Assembly (NCBI RefSeq): GCF_029714405.1
Contig: NZ_CP121650.1
Location: 3,787,001 to 3,851,000 of the forward strand
DNA: 64,000 bases
Direction: 5' to 3'
Origin: Bradyrhizobium sp. CB82
GTDB taxonomy: Bacteria > Pseudomonadota > Alphaproteobacteria > Rhizobiales > Xanthobacteraceae
A model generated the notes under the pieces. That model was not told the origin of the DNA. It saw nothing but the letters and a program-made list of their open reading frames with translations, and did not search any database. Both the position numbers and the translations under genes were made by a program. Shown piece after piece: positions 35,188-45,600 of the stretch (position 1 is the stretch's first letter; every line of letters starts with the position of its first letter).

Positions 35188-37092
35188 ATGATGCGTTGCG
35201 TTCGTGCATTGGTGCTGGTTGCGTGCGCGCTCGGCTCGCTGCTGGTCCCGCTGGGGGCGCCGAGCCATGCGCAGGGCATTCCGCAAAACATCCCGAGAAG
35301 GGATTTGCTGATCCTGGAAAACCCGGAAGGAACCGTCAAGAACGCGGGCTGGTTCAACATCTGGGCAATCAATGCCGGATCGCAGTCGAACGGACTGCAG
35401 CAGGTCGCGCTCGATACGCTCTGGTACATCGATCCCGAGCGCGGCCTCGACGGTGTCTGGGACAATTCGCTGGCTGCCGACAAGCCGCAATACAACGCCG
35501 ACTTTACCGAAATGACGGTCAGGCTTCGCAGCGGCATCTTCTGGAGCGACGGGGTCGAATTCACCGCCGACGATGTCGTCTCGACGGTGACTACGCAGAT
35601 CAAAAATCCGGCCATGCGCTTCAGTGCGGTGCTGGCGAGCAACGTCGCATCCGTTGATGCACCGGACGCCCATACAGTTGTGTTCAAGCTCAAGAAGCCG
35701 AATTCGCGCTTCCACGCCAATTTCACGGTGCGCTGGGGGGCGGTGTGGATCCTGCCCAAGCACGTCTTCGACAAGGTCGACGATCCCGTCAAATTCGATT
35801 TCAACAAGCCGATCTCACTCGGGGCCTACGTGCTGCACAGCTACGATCCGGAAGGCAAATGGTACATTTGGCAGCTCCGGGACGACTGGCAGCGCACCAC
35901 GCTGGCGCGCTTCGGCAAGCCCGGTCCGAAATACCTCGCCTATGTCGATCCCGGCCCGCCCGAGAAGCGGGTGATCGCGCAGCTTAATCACGAGCTCGAC
36001 GTGATCCACGATATTGCGCCGGAAGGCATGTTTGCCCTGGCGAAGCAGAGCAAGGCGACGCGCGCGTGGTTCAAGGGCTTTCCCTATGGTCACCCCGATC
36101 CAACTCTTCCGGCCGTGATCTTCAACACCCAGAATGAGAATTTCAGGAATCCGGATGTGCGATGGGCTCTGGCGCTGTTGATCGACATCAAGGCCGTGGC
36201 GATGGCGGCCTATCGCGGCGCCGCCACGATATCGGCGATCGGGGTGCCGCCGACCGGAACGCATCCGGCAACCTATCATGAGCCGATGGAGGAGTGGCTC
36301 AAGGCCTTCGAGGTCGATACCGGGAAGCGCAGGATCAAGCCCTACGATCCCACGATCGGAAAGCAGATTGCCGATATGCTGCGGCCGTCCATGGGCGAGC
36401 AGATCCCATCCGATCCTGCGGAGATTGCCAAGGCGTTCGGCAGGGGCTGGTGGAAGACCGATCCGCAGGCCGCGCAGGAGCTGCTGGAAAAGGCCGGCTT
36501 CAGCAAGCGGGGCGGCAGCTGGATGACGCCCGACGGCAAGCCGTTCAGCGTCCGCGTCATGGTCGAAGGCGATTTGCGTCCGGTGATGACCCGCGCCGGA
36601 ACGATGATCGTGCAGCTCTGGAAGCAGGCGGGTATCGACGCCAAGATCGATGTCGCGCAGGGGACGCTGCCCACGCGACGGGCGGCCGGCGATTTCGACA
36701 CCTTCATCGGATGGAGCGTCGAAACCTGGGGCGGCCACCAGGACTTGTCCTACTTCCTCGACAGCTGGCATTCGCAGTTCGTCGCCGAGCCGGGCAAGCC
36801 GCAGCCGCTCCGCAACTGGCAGCGCTGGTCCAATCCCGCGCTCGACAAGATCATCGAGCAGATCCGGACGGTCGGCTTCGATGATCCGCAATCTATCGAG
36901 CTCGGCAAGGAGTACGTCAAGCTCGCCGCGAAGGAGATGCCCACCATACCGCTGATGGCTTACAACGTATTCACCGCAATGGACCAGACCTACTGGACCG
37001 GCTTTCCGACCTCGGAGAATCCCTACACCAATCCGGTGCCGAACTGGGGCAATTCGCGCTACATGTTCGTCAGGCTGAAGCCCGCAAGTTAG
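35188..37092 (+). CDS. ABC transporter substrate-binding protein, family 5 (oligopeptide/oligosaccharide type)
   Basis: The protein is 634 residues. ATG 35188 opens a signal peptide MMRCVRALVLVACALGSLL..., cut near residue 28 (PSHAQ). Family-5 signatures are DLLILENPEGTVKNAGWFNIW, YNADFTEMTVRLRSGIFWSDG and FTADDVVSTVTTQ. The protein is longer than DppA/OppA (about 540). It leads an operon of two permeases, two ATPases and a GH51 arabinofuranosidase, so the ligand is more likely an arabinose-containing oligosaccharide than a peptide (inference from context). Confidence 0.88.
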   Translation: MMRCVRALVLVACALGSLLVPLGAPSHAQGIPQNIPRRDLLILENPEGTVKNAGWFNIWAINAGSQSNGLQQVALDTLWYIDPERGLDGVWDNSLAADKPQYNADFTEMTVRLRSGIFWSDGVEFTADDVVSTVTTQIKNPAMRFSAVLASNVASVDAPDAHTVVFKLKKPNSRFHANFTVRWGAVWILPKHVFDKVDDPVKFDFNKPISLGAYVLHSYDPEGKWYIWQLRDDWQRTTLARFGKPGPKYLAYVDPGPPEKRVIAQLNHELDVIHDIAPEGMFALAKQSKATRAWFKGFPYGHPDPTLPAVIFNTQNENFRNPDVRWALALLIDIKAVAMAAYRGAATISAIGVPPTGTHPATYHEPMEEWLKAFEVDTGKRRIKPYDPTIGKQIADMLRPSMGEQIPSDPAEIAKAFGRGWWKTDPQAAQELLEKAGFSKRGGSWMTPDGKPFSVRVMVEGDLRPVMTRAGTMIVQLWKQAGIDAKIDVAQGTLPTRRAAGDFDTFIGWSVETWGGHQDLSYFLDSWHSQFVAEPGKPQPLRNWQRWSNPALDKIIEQIRTVGFDDPQSIELGKEYVKLAAKEMPTIPLMAYNVFTAMDQTYWTGFPTSENPYTNPVPNWGNSRYMFVRLKPAS

Positions 37093-37166
37093 GATGCGAT
37101 GACACAAAAGCGACCGCATTTGCCGCATCTGGCCGGACGACTTTGGCGAACATCCCTGGTGCACCC

Positions 37167-38171
37167 ATGAGCGGATACCTCGCCTATGTGGGCCGGCGGT
37201 TCGGCCAGTTTCTGCTGGTCGTCTTCATCGGCATCAATATCGCTTATGTCGTCACCCATGCTTCGCCGATTGATCCCGTCGAGCAGTCGATCTCGGCGGT
37301 GACCTCCTTCGGCAACACCGCGCCCGGGGCGATCGAGCAGATGCGCAACTCCTTGCGCGAGCTCTATGGTCTCAGCGGCACGCCCGTTGAGCAATACCTG
37401 CTGTTCTGGAACCGGATCCTGCGCGCCGATTTCGGTCCCTCGATGTCGGCGTTTCCGACTCCCGTCGGTACCCTCATCGGACGTGCGCTGCCCTGGACCG
37501 CGGGACTCCTTGCGGTTTCGACCATCGTCGCCTGGGGGCTCGGAAACCTGCTGGGCGGGCTTGCCGGTTACTACAGGCAGAGCCGCAGTCTGAAGCTGAT
37601 GGGGGTGATCGCCATGGGCCTCCATCCGATCCCATACTATATTCTGGCGATGCTGTTGCTGATCGTGTTCGGCTTCCTTTGGCCGGTGCTTCCGATCACC
37701 GGCGGAGCGGCGATGAACCTGTCCCAGACATGGACGCCTGAATTCGTTCTGAGCGTCCTGCAGCACGCGATCCTGCCGGCGCTCTCTCTGATCCTGATCG
37801 GCGTGGGGAGCTGGTTCCTCGGCATGCGCTCGCTGGTATCCAATATCCTGGCCGAGGACTTCGTCGTCTACGCTGAACTTGCCGGCGTGAGATCCTGGCG
37901 CATCCTGACAACCTACGTGATGCGTAACGCGCTCGTGCCACAGGTGACGGGGCTCGCCATGTCGCTGGGCGGAATCTTCAACGGCGCCGTGATCACCGAG
38001 AAGGTGTTCGGCTATCCCGGTCTCGGCTCGCTCCTGGTCGACGCCGTCTATGCCGGAGATTACGGCCTGGTCCTCGGCGTCACCAGCATCTCGATCCTCG
38101 GCGTGTCGATCGGAGTGCTCGCCATCGATCTTCTCTATCCGCTGCTCGATCCGAGGGTGAAGGTCAGCTGA
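37167..38171 (+). CDS. ABC transporter permease, DppB/OppB type
   Basis: The protein is 334 residues from ATG 37167 (MSGYLAYVGRRFGQFLLVVF); an upstream in-frame TTG at 37143 is less likely. The first helix is at residues 12-30 and about five more follow. The cytoplasmic coupling loop near 235-255 reads VYAELAGVRSWRILTTYVMRN, the family EAA region, followed by FGYPGLGSLLVDAV. It forms half of the channel and overlaps the next gene as TGATG at 38169-38173. Confidence 0.9.
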   Translation: MSGYLAYVGRRFGQFLLVVFIGINIAYVVTHASPIDPVEQSISAVTSFGNTAPGAIEQMRNSLRELYGLSGTPVEQYLLFWNRILRADFGPSMSAFPTPVGTLIGRALPWTAGLLAVSTIVAWGLGNLLGGLAGYYRQSRSLKLMGVIAMGLHPIPYYILAMLLLIVFGFLWPVLPITGGAAMNLSQTWTPEFVLSVLQHAILPALSLILIGVGSWFLGMRSLVSNILAEDFVVYAELAGVRSWRILTTYVMRNALVPQVTGLAMSLGGIFNGAVITEKVFGYPGLGSLLVDAVYAGDYGLVLGVTSISILGVSIGVLAIDLLYPLLDPRVKVS

Positions 38172-39034
38172 TGGCCGTCCTCCTGCGCGACCTGCTGCGC
38201 TACAGCCCTGAATTCCGGATCGGGGCCGTGCTGCTCGCCTTCGTTCTGCTGCTGTCCATGCTGGCGTGCTTCTCGCCCTATCCGCCGGAAAGCGTGTATG
38301 TAGTGCCGCCCGATATGCCGCCGTCGCTGACCTACTGGTTCGGCACGACATCGCGCGGCCAGGACGTGTTCTGGCAACTGAGCTTTGCCATCCGAAATAC
38401 GTTGTTGTTCGGATGCACGGTGGCGCTGATCAGCCGCCTGTTTGCCCTCACGATCGGACTCATAAGCGGCTACAAGGGCGGGTGGATCGGTCGCGCCCTG
38501 ATGTCGGTGAATGATACTTTCATCGTCATTCCTCTGCTGCCGATCCTGGTGCTGTTCTATTTCGTGATGCGCGACCGCATCTCCTGGCTGATGCTGGCGC
38601 TGATCATGGCCTGCTTCGGTTGGGCCTATGATGCCCGGTTGATCCGTTCCGTGGTCATGAGCCTGAAGGTGCGCGAATTCACCCAGACCAGCCTTTTTTC
38701 CGGTATGGGAACATGGCAGATCCTCACTCAGGAGCATCTGCCCTATGTCATGCCGATCGTGTTCTCTACGACCATGAACAACATGGTGTGGTCGATCGGG
38801 CTTGAGGTGACGCTTGCGGTGCTCGGCTTTACCGACATCAACACGCCGACGATCGGCGGCATGATCTATTGGGCCAACCAGCACACCGCAATGGTGGCGG
38901 GAGTCTGGTGGTGGATCGCCTTCCCGACCATCGCGGTGATCATGGCGTTTATCGGGCTCTTCCTGCTCGCGGTATCGGCGAACGCCTACATCGATCCGCG
39001 AAGCCGCCTCTGGAGCGTCGGAGAGGCCTCGTGA
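38171..39034 (+). CDS. ABC transporter permease, DppC/OppC type
   Basis: The protein is 287 residues, sharing one base with the preceding stop (TGATG). The family pattern WFGTTSRGQDVFWQLSFAIRNTLL near residue 56 is the DppC hallmark. The coupling loop is DARLIRSVVMSLKVREFTQT, and the C-terminus has WWWIAFPTIAVIMAFIGLFLL. It completes the channel with the previous gene product. It abuts the first ATPase gene. Confidence 0.9.
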   Translation: MAVLLRDLLRYSPEFRIGAVLLAFVLLLSMLACFSPYPPESVYVVPPDMPPSLTYWFGTTSRGQDVFWQLSFAIRNTLLFGCTVALISRLFALTIGLISGYKGGWIGRALMSVNDTFIVIPLLPILVLFYFVMRDRISWLMLALIMACFGWAYDARLIRSVVMSLKVREFTQTSLFSGMGTWQILTQEHLPYVMPIVFSTTMNNMVWSIGLEVTLAVLGFTDINTPTIGGMIYWANQHTAMVAGVWWWIAFPTIAVIMAFIGLFLLAVSANAYIDPRSRLWSVGEAS

Positions 39035-40065
39035 TGCGCGCCATCGTTCAGCAGCCGCACGTGCCCGAAGACGCCCAACCGATTCTTTGGGTTCGCGACC
39101 TCAAGGCCCATTACCGGACCAGCCACTCCGGTGTCAGGCGCGGCGTCAAAGCGGTCGATGGCGTCAGCTTCGCTGTACGTCGTGACGAGATCTATGGGCT
39201 TGCCGGAGAGTCCAGCTCCGGCAAGACCACGCTGATCAAGAGCATCGCAGGAGCGATCAGACCGCCGCTCGAGATCGTAGGCGGCAGCGTGGAGTTTGCA
39301 TTCCTGCCCGGCTATGGCGGATTGCACCGCGCGCCGCCAGCGGATGTGGCGCGAATTCGCTGGCGGCATCTGTCCTATATCATGCAGGGATCGATGAATG
39401 TGCTGAACCCGGTTCGCCGCGTCGAATCGGCATTCGTCGATTTCGCGTATCCGCATATCGGCGGTAGCCGGAAGCAGTTTGAGCAGCAGGTAGTCGCCCA
39501 TCTGGCGCGGGTCAGGCTCGACCCTTCGGTGCTGGCGGCCTTTCCGCATGAGCTCTCAGGCGGCATGCGTCAACGCGCCACGCTTGCGCTCGCGACGATT
39601 TGCCGTCCTGATTTCATCATTGCCGACGAGCCCACGACCGCACTGGATGTGGTGGTGCAAAAGGAGGTGCTCGGCATGATCCGGGGCATTCAGCGGGAGA
39701 CCGGCTCGTCGGTCCTGTTCGTCACCCACGACATGGGCGTGCACGCGCACATCACTGATCGCCTCGCCATCATGTATGCCGGGCGTCTCGTGGAAGAGGC
39801 CGCAACCGCGGAGATTTTCCGCAATCCACTTCACCCTTACACCAGGCATCTCATTTCGAGCCTTCCGCGCATCGGCGATGACGCGCCCCGCGAGGGACTT
39901 GGCGGCTCCCCGCCAAATCTGGCCGATCCGCCGCCTGGATGCCGCTTCCATCCGCGCTGCCCGCTCGCCAGCGAGATCTGCAAGCGCCAGGTCCCCGACA
40001 TGCTGGAGGCCGATACCCGGCATCGCGTTGCCTGCTTTGCCATCAATCAGGGCAGCCGAGCATGA
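39034..40065 (+). CDS. ABC transporter ATP-binding protein, DppD/OppD type
   Basis: The protein is 343 residues; ATG 39034 overlaps the preceding TGA, and GTG 39031 is an equally coupled alternative. Walker A reads GLAGESSSGKTTLIKS, with Ser replacing the usual Gly/Cys in GESGCGKS. The signature LSGGMRQRATLALA, Walker B FIIADEPTTALD and VTHDMGVHAHI are intact. The C-terminal oligopeptide/dipeptide extension with PGCRFHPRCPLASEICK, a cysteine-rich possible Fe-S site, is present. It overlaps the second ATPase by ATGA. Confidence 0.92.
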   Translation: MRAIVQQPHVPEDAQPILWVRDLKAHYRTSHSGVRRGVKAVDGVSFAVRRDEIYGLAGESSSGKTTLIKSIAGAIRPPLEIVGGSVEFAFLPGYGGLHRAPPADVARIRWRHLSYIMQGSMNVLNPVRRVESAFVDFAYPHIGGSRKQFEQQVVAHLARVRLDPSVLAAFPHELSGGMRQRATLALATICRPDFIIADEPTTALDVVVQKEVLGMIRGIQRETGSSVLFVTHDMGVHAHITDRLAIMYAGRLVEEAATAEIFRNPLHPYTRHLISSLPRIGDDAPREGLGGSPPNLADPPPGCRFHPRCPLASEICKRQVPDMLEADTRHRVACFAINQGSRA

Positions 40066-40934
40066 ACGATCTGCTCCTCGACATTTCCCGGGTCAGCAAG
40101 ACCTTCGTCCGGGGAGGGCTATTGTCGAGGCACAAGATTGCTGCGGTGAACCAGGTGAGCTTCCAGCTTGCCACCTGGCGACCGGAGATCTTTGCGATCA
40201 TCGGCGAATCCGGCAGCGGCAAGACGACGCTTGCCAGGATGATCCTGAACATCGAAACGCCGACCAGCGGCAAATTGATGCTCGACGGCATCGACCTCGC
40301 TGCTATTCGAAATGCCGCGGGTCGCATGGCCTTTATGCACAAGGTGCAGCCGATCTTTCAGAATCCGTTTGAGTCCTTCAACCCGCTGAAGCGGCTCGAT
40401 CGATATCTGTTCGTGACGCGGCGCCGGTTTTCCGGTGAGGCCGGCGAGGGGGCAACCGAGACGACCGTTGATGACGCGCTGCACAAAGTCGGACTCTCGC
40501 TCAAGGAGGTGCGCCATCGATACCCGCACGAGCTGTCCGGCGGACAGCTTCAGAGGATCGCAATCGCCCGGGCACTTCTGGCCGAGCCGAAACTGATTGT
40601 CGCGGATGAGCCGGTGTCCATGATCGATGCGTCGCTGCGCATATCCATCGTCAATCTATTCAAGACGCTGCGGGACGATCTTGGGATATCGATCATCTAT
40701 GTCACGCATGATTTGGCTACAGCCTACTACATCAGCGACCGCATCATGATCATGCAGAAGGGCAGCGTTGTGGAAATCGGCGATGCGAGAACGGTCCTGA
40801 AGGCGCCGCAGCATCCCTATACGCGCCAATTGCGTGAAGCCGTGCTATTACCTGAGGCCGCCGATGCCGCGGCAGACGTATCTCTCAGCACGAACGATCT
40901 CACCAGTCCCGGAGCACCCGAGAGAAGAGCATGA
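40062..40934 (+). CDS. ABC transporter ATP-binding protein, DppF/OppF type
   Basis: The protein is 290 residues from the ATGA overlap. Walker A is IIGESGSGKTTLARMIL, the signature LSGGQLQRIAIARALL, Walker B LIVADEPVSMIDASLR and the switch VTHDLATAYYISDR. It lacks the long cysteine-containing C-terminal extension of its partner. It pairs with the upstream ATPase as the usual heterodimer of family-5 importers. Its stop overlaps the GH51 gene (ATGA at 40931-40934), directly linking transport to glycoside cleavage. Confidence 0.92.
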   Translation: MNDLLLDISRVSKTFVRGGLLSRHKIAAVNQVSFQLATWRPEIFAIIGESGSGKTTLARMILNIETPTSGKLMLDGIDLAAIRNAAGRMAFMHKVQPIFQNPFESFNPLKRLDRYLFVTRRRFSGEAGEGATETTVDDALHKVGLSLKEVRHRYPHELSGGQLQRIAIARALLAEPKLIVADEPVSMIDASLRISIVNLFKTLRDDLGISIIYVTHDLATAYYISDRIMIMQKGSVVEIGDARTVLKAPQHPYTRQLREAVLLPEAADAAADVSLSTNDLTSPGAPERRA

Positions 40935-42475
40935 GGAAAGCTAGAGTTCTGATCGACCGCGACTTCGCCATCGGTCACACCGATCCTCGTCTGTTCGGTG
41001 CATTCATCGAACATTTGGGCCGGTGCGTCTATGGCGGCATCTACGAGCCCGGCCATCCGACCGCGGACGAGAAGGGCTTTCGGAAGGACGTGCTCGCGCT
41101 GGTGAAGGAGCTTGGCCCGACGCTTATTCGATATCCCGGCGGCAATTTCGTGTCGGGATACAATTGGGAGGACGGCGTCGGGCCGCTGGAGGCGAGACCG
41201 GCGCGCCTCGACCTCGCCTGGTTCAGCACGGAACCGAACAGCTTCGGCACCAACGAGTTCATGGACTGGTGCAAGGCCGCCGCCGTCGCACCGATGATGG
41301 CGGTCAATCTCGGCACCCGCGGCGGCGACGCGGCCCGCAGCCTGGTCGAATACTGCAACCATCCGGGCGGAACGGCCTGGTCGGAGCTGCGCCGCAAGCA
41401 CGGCTGGGACCAGCCGCATGACATCAAGCTGTGGTGCCTCGGCAACGAGATGGACGGACCTTGGCAGATGGAGCACAAGAGCGCCGCCGCCTACGGTGCG
41501 GTCGCCAGCGAAGCGGCCAAGATGATGCGCTGGGTGGATCCGACCATCGAGCTTGCGGCATGCGGTTCGTCGGGGCGCAACATGCCGACCTTCGGCCAGT
41601 GGGAGGATACTGTCCTCGAGCACACCTTCGATCACGTCGACTACATTTCGCTCCATACCTATCTCAACAACTACAGGCAGGACACGGCATCGTTTCTCGC
41701 GAGCCCCGACCTGATGGACCGCTTCATCGATGAGGTCGTCGCCTTGGCCGATGCGGTGGCGGCCAAGCGGCGCTCCAACAAGCGTCTCATGCTGAGCTTC
41801 GATGAATGGAACGTCTGGTATCGAACGCGCCGCAGCCGGGCCGACCGGGTGAAGGAGGGCTGGCCGGTTGCGCCGCCGATCCTCGAGGAAATCTACACGA
41901 TGGAGGACGCACTCGCCTTTGGCGGTGCCTGCATTTCCTTGCTCAATCACGCCGATCGGATCAGGGTCGCCTGCCTCGCGCAACTCGTCAACGTCATCGC
42001 GCCGATCATGACCGAGACCGGCGGAGGAGCGTGGCGCCAGACCATCTTCTTTCCTTTCGCTCATATGAGCCGCTTCGGCCGCGGCAGGGTTTTACGCACG
42101 CAGGTTGAGTGCGACAGCTACGATTCGTCCTACTATGATCCTCGAGGTGTGCAAGAGCTAACCTTCCAGGTGTCCAACGTGCAGTATTTGAAGGTCGCGG
42201 CAGTTGCAGGAGAGGACGGCAGTCTTTCGCTTTTCTTGCTCAACCGGGACCTGAAGCAAGAGATGGAGGTGAACGTCGAGGCACGTGGGTTTGGCCATGT
42301 CGCTGTTTCCCAGGCGATTGAATTGCGCCACGACGATCTCCAGGCGACAAATACGAAGAACGCGCCGGAACGGGTGAAGCCGGCGCCGTTACAGGAGAGT
42401 GCCATCGAAGGTGGCCGGCTACGAGCGCATCTAAGCCCGGCGTCATGGAACGTGATTCATTTGTCGGCGCACTGA
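40931..42475 (+). CDS. abfA: Alpha-L-arabinofuranosidase, glycoside hydrolase family 51
   Basis: The protein is 514 residues, normal for intracellular GH51, with no signal peptide, so it acts in the cytosol. The N-terminus has RLFGAFIEHLGRCVYGGIYE and LIRYPGGNFVSGYNWEDGVG. The retaining catalytic pair is visible: acid/base Glu173 in CLGNEMDGPWQ and nucleophile Glu292 in SFDEWNVWY. It removes terminal alpha-L-arabinofuranosyl groups from arabino-oligosaccharides. It is the last gene of the importer operon (ATGA overlap), which defines the likely cargo. No arabinose-catabolic enzymes follow. Confidence 0.93.
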   Translation: MRKARVLIDRDFAIGHTDPRLFGAFIEHLGRCVYGGIYEPGHPTADEKGFRKDVLALVKELGPTLIRYPGGNFVSGYNWEDGVGPLEARPARLDLAWFSTEPNSFGTNEFMDWCKAAAVAPMMAVNLGTRGGDAARSLVEYCNHPGGTAWSELRRKHGWDQPHDIKLWCLGNEMDGPWQMEHKSAAAYGAVASEAAKMMRWVDPTIELAACGSSGRNMPTFGQWEDTVLEHTFDHVDYISLHTYLNNYRQDTASFLASPDLMDRFIDEVVALADAVAAKRRSNKRLMLSFDEWNVWYRTRRSRADRVKEGWPVAPPILEEIYTMEDALAFGGACISLLNHADRIRVACLAQLVNVIAPIMTETGGGAWRQTIFFPFAHMSRFGRGRVLRTQVECDSYDSSYYDPRGVQELTFQVSNVQYLKVAAVAGEDGSLSLFLLNRDLKQEMEVNVEARGFGHVAVSQAIELRHDDLQATNTKNAPERVKPAPLQESAIEGGRLRAHLSPASWNVIHLSAH

Positions 42476-42661
42476 CGGACAGCAGATCATAGCTGCCGGA
42501 CCTGCTGCCTGTAGACCGAGGACGCCATCGACAGCAAATCGGGGCCGAGAAGGCCCCGCCAAGCTCATGATAGCCGGAGCGGAGGCGAGGGCTAAGGATG
42601 AGAACGACATCGCCCCTTAAGCCGGGGGTAGATGCCCAGCCGTGTCGCCTTGCCAAAAAAA

Positions 42662-45600
42662 TTACAAATGGGTCGCCGTTTGCTGAACCGGCAACGTGAA
42701 CTGAAACACGGCCCCGCGAGGTTGGTTGTCGCTTGCCCACAAACGTCCATAGTGGGCCTCAATGATTGAACGGCAGATCGCAAGTCCCATGCCCAAGCCG
42801 TCAGGCTTGGTAGTGTAATACGGATCGAAAACATGCTCGCGCGTCTGTGGATCGAGGCCTGCCCCGGAATCAGCGACTCGGACAAGCACGATGTTTGTGT
42901 CGGTCGCGGCGGTAGTGATGAGCAAGTCTCTTGTCCCGTCGATGGTCATGGCCTGAATTGCGTTGACAACGAGGTTGAGCAGAACCTGCTGCAACTGCAC
43001 GCGATCACCCTCGATCAGCGGCAGAGCCTCTGCAAGTTGAAGCCTCACCGAAGTCCCGGTTTTCAGCGCTTCGCTTTGGGTTAGAACGAGCACTTCCCGT
43101 ATCACCTCGTTGAGATCCACATGCTCCTTTCGCGGCGGAGCTTTTTGGAAGAGTTCACGAATCCGGCCGATCACTTCACCGCTGCGATGCGCGTCATCGG
43201 CGATTTGCCGTATTGATATCCGCGCGTTCTCGATATCGGGTGCCTTCCGGGCGAGCCAGCTCAGCGCCGCCCCCGCGTTGATGGCAATGGCGCAGATGGG
43301 CTGGTTGACCTCATGGGCAATGGAGGAGGTGAGCTGTCCCATAGTGGCGACCCGATTCGCGTGCGCCAACTCAAGCTGCATTCTCTGATAGCGCCGCTCG
43401 CTCTCGCGCGCTTCGGCTTCCGCCCGTTTGCGTTCTGTCAGGTCGAGGACGTAGGAGACCCATTCGTCATGGGATCCCGGCAGCGCGGCGGAGCCGATGA
43501 GAACGGGAACGCGGCTCCCGTCTTTTCTGAAGAATTCCTTCTCGCGCGGCGCGATCTGCCCCCATACGCGGAGGAGCTCGATGCGCTGCGCGTCCTCGTG
43601 GTGGTGTTCTGCAGGCGTCATATCCTTCCAGCGGACTGTCCCGGAGACCAGCTCCTGTCTGGAATAACCGGTCATGTTCAAGAACGCATCGTTGGCGTAG
43701 CTGATATCGCCGTGCGCATCCCAGAACAATATTCCGATGATGTTGGAATCGACGAGCCGCCGGATGCGGGCTTCGCGTTCCTGAAGATCACGATAAAGCA
43801 GGGTGTTCTCCAGAGAAATCGCAGCCTGAGCTGCCAGCAGATCCAGCACCGCAACACGATCGGGCGTGAACGCGTGCGTCGTCAGTGTGTTCTCGAGATA
43901 GAGTAATCCGGTGAGCTTGGCCTGCTTCATGAGCGGCAGGCAGAGGATCGATCTGGGATGTCGGCGAGGCGCGTACCCTTCGCCGTAAAGCGGATCGGGC
44001 CGCGTCGCATCATCGACGATAAGCGGTTTTTGCGAGCGAACGACGTAGCGCACCAATGCCTCCGGATAGTCAGGCGCCGAGAGGGGAGTCTGATGCATCA
44101 CAACCGCAAACCCATCGCCGTTGGACTGGCCCTCCGCCTCGATCCAGAAGTCATCATGCCGCGACAGGATGAGCAAGCCGCGATCCGCGCCCGCGTTCTC
44201 TAGCGCGATCTTCATCAGCGTCTCGATGAGCTTCGGCAGCTCAATTTCACTCGAGACCGCCTGAGACGCTTTCACCACGGTGGTGACATCCATTTGCTGG
44301 ACGGTTGGCCTGCCGGCGGAGCTGGTGTCCTCTGCGACGTGGAGGCGAGGATGGAGGCGTTCAAGCTGTCTTACTTTGGCATCAGCTCCCCAGCGAAGAT
44401 ATCCGTAGTAGGCATCGCGCAGATAGGCGTAGGCGATCTTTTCGAACCCGCGCGTCGCGTAGAAGCGCCCGGCGAGTTCGTTCGCGATCGCCTCGTTCTG
44501 AGCAAAGCCGTTTGCGTGCGCGGAGGCGATGGCCCGGTCGTAAAGGCGCATCGCATCGAGGTCGCGACCTTCGATCCGCGCTATCTCAGCGGCGACGAGA
44601 GCGGCGCGGTCGGCGAAGTCTTCAGGGCAGATCTCGGCCCATTGCTGAAGTTGGCGATGATGGACGGCCAGGGCGTCAAGATGCGGCGCTCGCCCGCGGT
44701 CTGACACCGCCTCGCCCGAGGCGGCCTGCGCCAGGGCAGCATAGAAGTGAAACTCGACCCGGTCGAAAAGGGCCTTCGACGTCGACAGCAGCTGGTCGGC
44801 CTTCGTCGCCGCGGCGGTCGCACCGGGGTCGTCGGCGAGGACGCGAGCCTGCAGCTTGCGGACCCAGTACCAGAAGCCGGCCTGTTCTAGACGTGGGTCC
44901 TCGTCAAGGCGACGTTCAAACTGCGCCTCGTTGAACTCGGCCTCATCGAAACAGCCAAACTTCGTGGTCAGTCCGCGCAGCGTCCGGATCAGCTGGAGCT
45001 GCCCGGCAATTCGATTGGCCGCCAGGTCAACGCACGCGCGGCGTGCGAAATCGAGTCCGACCTCGGCCTCCCGCTGCACGTCGGCGAGTGGATCGCCGCA
45101 GGCGAGAAGATGCGTCAGGAGGTGATGACGGGTAAAGCTGGCGTAGTTGAGGTCGCCGACCTGCTGTGCGGCGTCGAAGGCCCGCCGGAGCCAGGGGCGG
45201 GCTGTCCTCACATGCCGCGTCCAGCTTCCGAAGCCGAGATAGACGCGAGCCTTGAACCGATCCAGCCCACGTCGTTCGACCAGGTCGAGGCCGAGCTGGG
45301 CGAAGCGGTAGCCGGCAGCATAGTCGCCAAAGTCGGGGCCAAGCACAGTGCCAAGCACGATGTATGCGAGACATGAGGCGTCGGAGTTGCCGTATTCCAT
45401 GCTGAGATTGGCCATGCGTCCGATGATGAGACGGCGCAAGCTCTCGTCGATGTACCAGGCGGGCGACACAAGGACCGTGAGAACGTCCATGGTTCCCCGC
45501 GCGACCGGATCGGCCATCTGGGGCAGGTCGAGCAGGGTCTCGATCGGGCGATCACCGATCTGTTGCCACATCCGCGCATATTCCCGCCGGACCTCGTCCG

